41,432 nt of DNA, taken from positions 1 through 41,432 of the forward strand of contig JACDCY010000012.1 in the NCBI GenBank assembly GCA_013817305.1. Direction: 5' to 3'. This document shows, piece after piece, positions 26,754-33,241 of the stretch (positions within the stretch are counted from its first letter, which is position 1; every line of letters begins with the position of its first letter). The notes beneath the pieces were generated by a model. It made no database searches. It saw only the letters and a list, made by a program, of their open reading frames with translations, and was not told the origin of the DNA. The translations under genes were made by a program, and so were the position numbers. This stretch comes from Gemmatimonadaceae bacterium (GTDB taxonomy: Bacteria > Gemmatimonadota > Gemmatimonadetes > Gemmatimonadales > Gemmatimonadaceae).

Positions 26754-28814
26754 ATGCGCAAGCTTTCCTCCGTTGTGACCTGGACCGCCGTGGCGCTCGC
26801 CGGCGCGGTCGCCTTCGCTTGGCTCGCCCTCTCGCGGGGCGAGACCATCAGCGCTGCATGGCTGCTGGTGGCGGCCGTATCGGCCTACCTGGTCTCGTAC
26901 CGGTTTTACAGCCGGTTCATAACGGCCAGGATTTTCGCGCTCGACCCCGCGCGGCCGACACCAGCGACACGGTTGAGCGACGGCTGCGATTTCGTCCCGA
27001 CGCACAAGTGGATCGTATTCGGCCACCACTTCGCGACGATCGCGGGTCCGGGCCCCCTCGTTGGGCCGACCCTCGCCGCCCAGTTCGGCTTCCTCCCCGG
27101 CGCCTTGTGGATAATTGTCGGCGTGGCCGTCGCCGGGGCTGTGCAGGACATGGTAATCCTCGCCGCCTCGATCCGGCGTGACGGCAAGTCGCTGGGGCAG
27201 ATGGCGCGGGACGAGATCGGCCCGGTCGCGGGCGTCGCGGCGCTGCTGGCCGTGCTCGGCATCATGATCATCATCGTGGCAGTGCTCGGCCTCGTCGTTG
27301 TCAACGCGCTCAAGGTCAGCCCTTGGGGAACCGCGACTGTGATCTTCACGATGCCGGTAGCGATGTTCGTCGGCGTTTACATGCGGTACATCAGGCCGGG
27401 GCGCATTATCGAAGCGAGCATGATCGGGCTCGTGCTGCTGATCCTCGCGGTGTATGCGGGCCAATGGGTGGCCGACAGCGCGACGCTCGCGCCAATGTTC
27501 ACCTGGAGCGGGACGACTCTCGCATGGTCGCTTATGGCGTACGGGCTAGCCGCGGCTGTCCTACCCGTCTGGCTGCTGCTCGCGCCACGCGACTATATCT
27601 CCGCGTTCGTCAAGATCGGCGTCGTCCTGGCGCTGGCGATCGGCGTGCTGATCCTGCTCCCGCCGCTCCAGATGCCTGCGGTGACCCAGTTCACCGACGG
27701 CACGGGACCGATCTTCGCCGGGAAGGTATTCCCCTTCGCGTTCGTGACTATAGCGTGCGGCGCGATTTCGGGCTTCCACTCGCTCGTCGCGTCAGGTACG
27801 ACGCCGAAGATGATCCAGAACGAGGCCGACGCGCGGGTCATCGGCTTCGGCGCGATGCTCACCGAGTCGCTGGTTGCCATTCTCGCGCTCATCGCGGCGT
27901 GCGTGCTCGAGCCGGGGCTGTTCTTCGCCATCAATTCGCCGGTCGCCGCGATCGGAACTACGAGCGCCAGCGCGGCGCAGGCAATCTCGTCCTGGGGCTT
28001 CACCGTCACGCCCGAGCAGATCGACCAGCTCTCGCGCAACATCCAGGAGCAGACGGTTCTGTCGCGGACGGGCGGCGCGCCGAGCCTGGCGATCGGGATG
28101 GCCACGATCTTTTCGAGCGTGCTCGGCGGCGCGTCATCGATGGCGGTCTGGTACCACTTCGCCATCATGTTCGAGGCGCTGTTCGTGCTGACCGTGCTCG
28201 ATTCGGCGACGCGCATCGGGCGATTTATCGTCCAGGACATCGGCCGTCACGTCTGGGCTCCCCTAGGCCGCACCTCCTGGTACCCCGCGGTCATAATCAG
28301 CAGCGCGATCTTCGTGGCGATGTGGGGAAACTTTTTGTATCAGGGAGTGATCGACCCGCTCGGCGGAATCAATTCTCTCTGGCCGCTGTTCGGGATCTCG
28401 AACCAGCTTCTCGCCGCGATCGCGCTGTGCGTGGGAACGACGATCATCATCAAGATGGGCAAGGCGCGGTTCGCGTGGGTCACCCTCGTGCCGCTCGCGT
28501 GGGTGACGACTGTGACGCTATCAGCGGGGTGGATCAAGATCTTCGCCGCGGAGCCGAGGCTTGGGTTTCTGGCGCACGCGCGGTGGCTGTCGGAGCAGGT
28601 TGATTCGGGCGCCCTGCCGGCCGGGATCGCAACCGTGGGGGCCGCGCGGCATATGATTTTCAACGATTATCTCAATGCGCTCGTAGCAGGTGTGTTCATG
28701 GTTGCGGTGATCGTCGTGCTGGTCGCATCGGCCCGGGAATTGTGGCTGGTGCTGTCGGGCAGGAAGGTTGCGGTGAGTACAGAGGTACCCATGCCAGTTT
28801 CGAGGGCGGCGTAG
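26754..28814 (+). CDS. cstA: CstA-family pyruvate/peptide transporter
   Basis: Inner-membrane protein of 686 residues with about 16-18 hydrophobic segments. Family blocks are ATRLSDGCDFVPTHKWIVFG, HHFATIAGPGPLVGPTLAAQ, GFHSLVASGTTPKMI and the C-terminal WPLFGISNQLLAAIAL. Known members import peptides or pyruvate when carbon runs low and usually act with a small YbdD/YjiX protein. Here that partner lies at 35614, beyond the lipoprotein array and an S9 peptidase, not directly downstream. ATG start with a divergent neighbour 51 bases away. Confidence 0.95.
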   Translation: MRKLSSVVTWTAVALAGAVAFAWLALSRGETISAAWLLVAAVSAYLVSYRFYSRFITARIFALDPARPTPATRLSDGCDFVPTHKWIVFGHHFATIAGPGPLVGPTLAAQFGFLPGALWIIVGVAVAGAVQDMVILAASIRRDGKSLGQMARDEIGPVAGVAALLAVLGIMIIIVAVLGLVVVNALKVSPWGTATVIFTMPVAMFVGVYMRYIRPGRIIEASMIGLVLLILAVYAGQWVADSATLAPMFTWSGTTLAWSLMAYGLAAAVLPVWLLLAPRDYISAFVKIGVVLALAIGVLILLPPLQMPAVTQFTDGTGPIFAGKVFPFAFVTIACGAISGFHSLVASGTTPKMIQNEADARVIGFGAMLTESLVAILALIAACVLEPGLFFAINSPVAAIGTTSASAAQAISSWGFTVTPEQIDQLSRNIQEQTVLSRTGGAPSLAIGMATIFSSVLGGASSMAVWYHFAIMFEALFVLTVLDSATRIGRFIVQDIGRHVWAPLGRTSWYPAVIISSAIFVAMWGNFLYQGVIDPLGGINSLWPLFGISNQLLAAIALCVGTTIIIKMGKARFAWVTLVPLAWVTTVTLSAGWIKIFAAEPRLGFLAHARWLSEQVDSGALPAGIATVGAARHMIFNDYLNALVAGVFMVAVIVVLVASARELWLVLSGRKVAVSTEVPMPVSRAA

Positions 28815-28887
28815 GTTAACAACTGTACGAATTACGTCTTGCCGCACAAGCTCTTTCGTCGCGCGGCGGATTTGGTCGCGCTGCGAT

Positions 28888-29250
28888 CTAGGAGGTCGGC
28901 CCGCCATAGCCCGAGAGTGTTCGCAAACCCACATACAGGAACACTGCGGTTCCTGCCGCCAGGACTGCGGCCGCCGTACGAAGCGTGCTGAAGCTGCGTA
29001 CGCGGAGCCCACGGATGTCGCCGAGCGCAAGTTCCACGCGCCGGTTTTGCGCGTCTATGCCAATGAGGGTGTCACCGGCGATGCGGAGATGTTCAAGCCT
29101 GATCTCTGTGCCGGCACGCAGGCTGACGCGGGTTGGATGGTCTACAACCCAGGCTCCCCCCGCGTTTGGTTCCGGGATATCGGTTCGGCGCCAGCCGTAG
29201 CAAGCGGTACAGAGCACGAATAAAGCAGAAAGTGCAATGCGTCGGTTCAT
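28888..29250 (-). CDS. Small lipoprotein at the end of the tandem array
   Basis: 120 residues with a lipoprotein signal (LFVLCTAC lipobox at about residues 10-17). A short beta-rich domain follows (RVSLRAGTEIRL, DTLIGIDAQNRRVELALGDIRGLRV), like small RNA-binding-fold or YdeI-type modules but unassigned. A hydrophobic segment at about 92-112 suggests a second membrane contact. Its ATG overlaps the stop of the third array lipoprotein as ATGA, so it belongs to the same transcript. No homology to the array lipoproteins is visible. Confidence 0.68.
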   Translation of the reverse strand: MNRRIALSALFVLCTACYGWRRTDIPEPNAGGAWVVDHPTRVSLRAGTEIRLEHLRIAGDTLIGIDAQNRRVELALGDIRGLRVRSFSTLRTAAAVLAAGTAVFLYVGLRTLSGYGGPTS

Positions 29251-29831
29251 GGGCTTGGAGCCTCTCTAACTGTTTGAGCTGAGGGCCGGTTTTCTCGAAC
29301 GTAAACATGGTCTAATCGGCCAACTTGGCTGCTCCGCGACATGTCAGGGTGCCCGAAAAGCCGAACTCGCCGAAAGGCAAACCGGTGCCCATCGAGCAGA
29401 AGATTCAGCGCTGGTCCAGACCCGCCCGTAGCCGAAGTCGCCTCAACGGGGACGAGGTAAACGCCATGCCCTCGCTCCGATCTGAACTCTACGCGATCCC
29501 CGCGAAGCGACCATTCCCCGAAGTCATGCACGAATACACTCGCATCGGGAAGTGGAATGCGCGTAGTGTCGCAACTGAACCGTAACCCCACAATAATCGT
29601 ATACAGTGGCCTTCTATTCGCCACTCGCGGATCGAGGCTGATAGAACCGCGATACACCTCGAGCGGGCAACTACCCGAGCCGACTTTCACCGGCAGCGAG
29701 TTGCCGTCCATGAGCTCGAGTTCATACGCACCGGTTACATGCGAAAGATCCGGGTCAGTGATGAGCCCGCATGCAGCAGACAGGAGAATCAAAGCCGACA
29801 CGACCACGATCCTCCTCTGGACTGGCCGCAC
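29247..29831 (-). CDS. Array lipoprotein, copy 3 (lipocalin-like)
   Basis: 194 residues from GTG 29831, or 220 from ATG 29909, which overlaps the stop of the preceding tail fragment. I prefer 29831 because a start codon is kept at this position in all three copies and the signal peptide then has normal length, with lipid Cys21 in LLSAAC. The mature part starts GLITDPDLSHVTG, has ELELMDGNSLPV, conserved cysteines in GSCPLEV and FSCDTT, and ends near FAFRR. This is the layout of lipocalin-like small lipoproteins. Unlike copies 1 and 2, it continues about 35 residues past FAFRR with unrelated sequence, so it keeps the pre-duplication 3' end. Confidence 0.72.
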   Translation of the reverse strand: MRPVQRRIVVVSALILLSAACGLITDPDLSHVTGAYELELMDGNSLPVKVGSGSCPLEVYRGSISLDPRVANRRPLYTIIVGLRFSCDTTRIPLPDASVFVHDFGEWSLRGDRVEFRSERGHGVYLVPVEATSATGGSGPALNLLLDGHRFAFRRVRLFGHPDMSRSSQVGRLDHVYVRENRPSAQTVREAPSP

Positions 29832-29898
29832 GCTCCGCCTTAGTGGGGAAGCTGAAGGCCGATCTCGAGACGCCGGCTCGATTGGCACGAGCGTGACC

Positions 29899-30087
29899 CT
29901 AAAAACCATAAGCTTTCAGGCTCCGGTGGTACGGTCCTGAGCAACTGCCGCTGGTGTAATACGACCATCCACAGAATCTCGAGTCCTCGACCCAGTAGTA
30001 CTCTCTGTTTCCATTGTTAGAGTGCCGGTCGTACACAGGCGACGCCAGCGCGCCAATGAAAGGTGTAAGGAGCCGGCGCTGCTCCAC
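29899..30087 (-). pseudogene. Duplicated 3' fragment of the large lipoprotein gene (tail 3)
   Basis: About 55 codons matching residues 500-554 of the large protein, in frame to the same terminal AYGF and stop, but joined upstream to the end of lipoprotein copy 2 instead of the rest of the gene. A GTG at 30087 could start a 62-residue peptide, with no signal peptide and no good Shine-Dalgarno. In-frame TGA of copy 2 lies three codons upstream. Probably a duplication remnant that also supplies the overlapping ATG of copy 3. Confidence 0.7.
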
Positions 30088-30093
30088 CGCATA

Positions 30094-30582
30094 TCAGAAT
30101 TCCCCGTATGGCCGGATTCGCCGAAAGGCGAACCGGTGCCCATCAAGCAGAAGATTTAGCGCTGGGCCGGGCGCTCCCGTAGCCGACGTGGCCTCGACGG
30201 GGACGAGGTAAACGCCATGCCCTCGCTCCGATCTGAACTCTACGCGATTCCCGCGCAGCGACCATTTCCCGAAATCATCCACGAGTTCGCTCTCTCCAGG
30301 AGGCGGAAAGCGCGTCGTATCGCAGCTGAAACGTAAGAACACGCCAACGGTATAGAGCGGCCGTCTGTTCGCCACGCGCGGCGCCAGACTGATTTCCCCG
30401 CGATAAACCTCGAGCGGGCAAGCCCCTGAGCCCACTTTCACCGGCAGCGCGTTACCGTCCATGAGTTCGATATCATAGGGGCCGGTGACGTGCGAAAGAT
30501 CCGGATCAGTAATAAGCAGACCGCACGCTGCAGACAGGAGGATTAATGCCGACACGGCAATTATCCGGGGTACGGCCCGCAC
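30094..30582 (-). CDS. Array lipoprotein, copy 2 (lipocalin-like)
   Basis: 162 residues from GTG 30582; ATG 30660, overlapping the stop of tail 2, would give 188. The signal RAVPRIIAVSALILLSAAC ends at lipid Cys20. The mature protein shares the array pattern: TDPDLSHVTGPYD, MDGNALPVKVGSG, a Cys in ACPLEV, FSCDTTRF, RVEFRSERGHGVY and a terminal FAFRR followed by IRPYGEF. It is close to copy 1 over its whole length including this end. Likely a small beta-barrel or sandwich anchored to a membrane by lipid. Function unknown. Confidence 0.75.
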   Translation of the reverse strand: MRAVPRIIAVSALILLSAACGLLITDPDLSHVTGPYDIELMDGNALPVKVGSGACPLEVYRGEISLAPRVANRRPLYTVGVFLRFSCDTTRFPPPGESELVDDFGKWSLRGNRVEFRSERGHGVYLVPVEATSATGAPGPALNLLLDGHRFAFRRIRPYGEF

Positions 30583-30649
30583 GTTTGGGCATATCCTTGA
30601 CGCCGGATGCGGCGCTCGACCAGGCCGCATGATGCCCATGGAGGGAGTG

Positions 30650-30838
30650 CTAGAACCCATATGCTCTAAGGCTCTCGTAGTATGGGCCTGAGCAACTGCC
30701 GCTGGTGTAATACGACCAGCCACAAAATCTGAAATCTCTAACCCAGTAGTACTCGCTGTTCCCATTGTTCGAGTGCCGGTCGTACACGGGCGAGGCCAGC
30801 GCGCCAATGAAAGGTGTAAGGAGCCGGCGCTGCTCCAC
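30650..30838 (-). pseudogene. Duplicated 3' fragment of the large lipoprotein gene (tail 2)
   Basis: Matches the last 55 residues of the large protein and ends at the same AYGF-stop. The core SYYTSGSCSG is identical in all copies, while two short patches differ (VRDFRF here, VEGARF in the full gene, VEDSRF in tail 3; and YYESLRA, YHESLTA, YHRSLKA). A GTG at 30838 would give 62 residues without an export signal. It sits between lipoprotein copies 1 and 2. Confidence 0.7.
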
Positions 30839-30844
30839 CGCATA

Positions 30845-31333
30845 TCAGAATTCCCCGTATGGCCGGATTCGCCGAAAGGCGAACCGGTGCCCATCGAGCA
30901 GAAGATTCAGCGCTGGTCCGGGAGCCCCCGTAACAGACGTCGCTTCGATTGGAACGACGTAAACTCCATGCCCTCGCTCCGATCTGAACTCTACGCGATC
31001 CCCGCGCAGCGACCATTCTCCGAAATCTCGCACGAGTTCGCTCTCTCCTGGACGCGGAAAGCGCGTCGTATCGCAGCTGAATCGTAAGAACACGCCAACG
31101 GTATAGAGCGGCCGTCTGTTCGCCACCCACGGCGCGAGGCTAACACTGCCGCGAAAAACCTCAAGCGGGCAATTCCCCGAGCCGACTCTAACCGGCAGCG
31201 CGTTGCCGTTCATGAGCTCGAGATCGTACGGGCCGGTGACGTGCGAAAGATCCGGGTCAGTGATGAGCCCGCATGCGGTAGACAGGAGAACTGCTAACGA
31301 GAGGGCAACGACTCGCTTGGGAACAGGGGCCAT
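30845..31333 (-). CDS. Array lipoprotein, copy 1 (lipocalin-like)
   Basis: 162 residues from ATG 31333, preceded by AAGGCG. ATG 31411, inside the last codons of the large gene (TATGGCTTCTAG), would add 26 residues ahead of an otherwise standard signal. The signal APVPKRVVALSLAVLLSTAC ends at lipid Cys21. The mature part: TDPDLSHVTGPYD, MNGNALPVRVGSG, NCPLEV, FSCDTTRFP, RVEFRSERGHGVY, FAFRRIRPYGEF. The VTGxYxLxxxNGxxLPV opening and FAFRR ending resemble the lipocalin-like lipoproteins common in Gemmatimonadota. Directly downstream of the large gene, so co-expression is likely. Confidence 0.77.
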   Translation of the reverse strand: MAPVPKRVVALSLAVLLSTACGLITDPDLSHVTGPYDLELMNGNALPVRVGSGNCPLEVFRGSVSLAPWVANRRPLYTVGVFLRFSCDTTRFPRPGESELVRDFGEWSLRGDRVEFRSERGHGVYVVPIEATSVTGAPGPALNLLLDGHRFAFRRIRPYGEF

Positions 31334-31400
31334 GCATCGCCTTAGCGTACAAGCTGAATGCCGAACTCGGGAAGTCGGCTCGATACGGACGGATATGGTC

Positions 31401-33065
31401 CTAGAAGCCATACGCCGTCAGGCTCTCGTGATATGGGCCCGAGCAACTGCCGCTGGTGTAATACGACCAGCCGCAGAATCTGGCGCCCTCAACCCAGTAG
31501 TACTCTCTGTTCCCATTGTTCGAGTGCCGGTCATACACGGGCGAGGCCAGCGCGCCAATGAACGGGATAAACAACCGCCCGAGATTGTATGCCGCGGCAA
31601 CATCAAGCGTGTGATACAACCCGTCCGGGTTGTCGCAGTTATCGAAGTTGATGAATCCGGAGCCCCCGCAAACGCTCTGCGATCGGTAGTTCGCGTGCTT
31701 GTCCTCGGCGACCCAGATCCTGGGCGCGCCGAAACCGGGGGACCCTTCCGCATCCTCGAGATCGTCTGCCTGATAGCCGGCGGTTTGGTTATTGTCGCTT
31801 CGCCAGTGCGCGGAGAGCGTGGCGAACTTCAGCGCCCACGGCCGTGTTGAGCTGGAATACCGCCCTACCTCTGCAATTATCCACTCCGAATCGCCGCGAT
31901 GGGTATCGCACCTGGGGATACTGTTGCCACAGCTGAACGCCGGGCCACAGTCGTACACATACGACATGGCGTAGAAAATGAGGATCACGTCACCCCACTC
32001 GTTGGACCATTTGTAACGCGATGCAAAATACGGCTGCCGTCGCGTGTCGCAGTCGTCGCTCATAAGCACCAGCTGAGGGCGAAAAGCCACCGCGAGCTCA
32101 GCCTCACAGCCATCGTCGACACCGTCCTGGTCCCGGTCGACGCTCGTATCAAGCTGCCCGGGCCGATAACAGTCGTCGAAACTCTTGCCGCTGGGGAGCG
32201 CGACGCCCATCTGCCGCCATGGTCCCGTTCCGCCTCCTTCCACCGGGCATTCGATCACGGCGGTTGCAGGGTCGCAGTCGCTCGTTGCAGTGCTCGCGGT
32301 ACCGCTGCCAGGCGCCGGCAGAACTCCAGTTGAATCGCCTCTGCGGCGATACGACGCGATCTCCTCCTCGGGCGTGCTGACCGTGCCTCGCAGGCGCGGC
32401 GGTGCCGCGGCTCGATCGAGCTCCGGATTCGATCCAAACGAGACGTCGATCGGCCCAATGACGAGATAAGGGTAGGCTGACTCGGTGAATGGCCCATGCG
32501 GCAGTGCCACCCCACCTGTGGTATACGCAATCTGCACGGATCCATTCGTTCGGAACACGGCGTTGCGTTCCACGAGCGTGAACGGCGTACCCTTAACGGC
32601 GATGTCCGGCGTTCCAGTCCAGAACATTCGATCGACGGACCGCGTCAGTGAAAGCTGCAGCCCGCCGCGTACATTCGACATCTGAAGGATTCGCTCAGGA
32701 GTCGTCGCTGCAACCTCCGCCATTTTCCCAACCAACGACGCCCCGCGAGATCCACGCAGATATCCCGACAAGTGGATTTTGTGCTGTGGGAACGGGCTGT
32801 CGCGCAAGTCCTCCAGAACCTGTTGCCGCAGCCGATGATCGTACAGCGCAAGCGCGAAAGCGCGGCCGAGGCTGTCCGCGGCAGCGGAGTCGCCCGGGAG
32901 CGCCGACGGCAGTTGCTGTAGCGAATGGTTCGCCCGCCCGTCCGGATACTGCGATCCCGGCGCAGTCGGAGGTTGCTCATCGCACGCGGCCCACAGCGAT
33001 GAAGAGGAAGAACGTACCGATACGGACGAACCGCGCGGGCTCGACCGTACGCAGTGCGCTGCCAC
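31401..33065 (-). CDS. Large secreted/lipoprotein-type protein of unknown function, signal peptide frameshifted
   Basis: 554 codons from GTG 33065. C28 in LWAAC looks like a lipobox, but no hydrophobic segment precedes it in this frame. A proper signal (IGTFFLFIA) starts at ATG 33075 with a good Shine-Dalgarno in the other frame and stops near 32977; one base less around 32995 would join the two into a classic lipoprotein. Residues 76-210 look like an N-terminal domain (SPFPQHKIHLSGYLRG, WTGTPDIAV). A Pro/Ser-rich linker and a calcium-type DRDQDGVDDGCE (310-321) follow. The C-terminal domain has H389-R-G-D-S-E394-W, LSAH420 and KHANY (456-460), a spacing reminiscent of Vps62/DUF946 and NPP1-type proteins. 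Many cysteines, so extracytoplasmic. Its last 55 codons are repeated downstream. Confidence 0.75.
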   Translation of the reverse strand: MAAHCVRSSPRGSSVSVRSSSSSLWAACDEQPPTAPGSQYPDGRANHSLQQLPSALPGDSAAADSLGRAFALALYDHRLRQQVLEDLRDSPFPQHKIHLSGYLRGSRGASLVGKMAEVAATTPERILQMSNVRGGLQLSLTRSVDRMFWTGTPDIAVKGTPFTLVERNAVFRTNGSVQIAYTTGGVALPHGPFTESAYPYLVIGPIDVSFGSNPELDRAAAPPRLRGTVSTPEEEIASYRRRGDSTGVLPAPGSGTASTATSDCDPATAVIECPVEGGGTGPWRQMGVALPSGKSFDDCYRPGQLDTSVDRDQDGVDDGCEAELAVAFRPQLVLMSDDCDTRRQPYFASRYKWSNEWGDVILIFYAMSYVYDCGPAFSCGNSIPRCDTHRGDSEWIIAEVGRYSSSTRPWALKFATLSAHWRSDNNQTAGYQADDLEDAEGSPGFGAPRIWVAEDKHANYRSQSVCGGSGFINFDNCDNPDGLYHTLDVAAAYNLGRLFIPFIGALASPVYDRHSNNGNREYYWVEGARFCGWSYYTSGSCSGPYHESLTAYGF

Positions 33066-33080
33066 TACCTTTCATTGGCA

Positions 33081-33087
33081 CTCTCCC
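33081..33087 (-). promoter_or_regulatory. Shine-Dalgarno before ATG 33075
   Basis: GGGAGAG on the minus strand, five to eight bases before ATG 33075. This site marks the start of the signal-peptide frame of the large array protein and argues that the GTG at 33065 is not the original start. Confidence 0.65.
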
Positions 33088-33241
33088 GAACCGCCGTGAA
33101 CAATTGTTTCGAATGCGCGAACTATGAGTAACGGCCCGCACGTTCGCAAGGAATTCCATTAATGCCCCGGCTCCCGGGGGGAACACCGGGTAGTACGCAG
33201 TATACAGCCCTCTCATCTGTTCACCCCCGCTGACAATTACA

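Larger units (their letters stand above)
29366..31562. repeat. Tandem array with 751-bp period (almost three units)
   Basis: Stop codons of the large gene and its two tail copies lie at 31401, 30650 and 29899, exactly 751 bases apart. The stops of lipoprotein copies 1 and 2 (30845, 30094) have the same spacing. Each unit carries about 160 bases of the 3' end of the large gene, then a lipoprotein gene. The tail segments align without gaps. A junction of about 55 bases (30812-30866 and 30061-30115) is shared by both internal joints and absent from the outer ends. This is the footprint of in-register tandem duplication. Confidence 0.9.

Noticed and set aside
30583-30894. Longer start for lipoprotein copy 2 extending through tail 2
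   Set aside because: The extra sequence is the wrong-frame reading of the tail fragment; start codons are conserved at the same internal position in all three copies.
33199-33204. TATACT on the minus strand as a -10 box for the large array gene
   Set aside because: No matching -35 hexamer at a normal distance; a single hexamer is too weak to list as a promoter.
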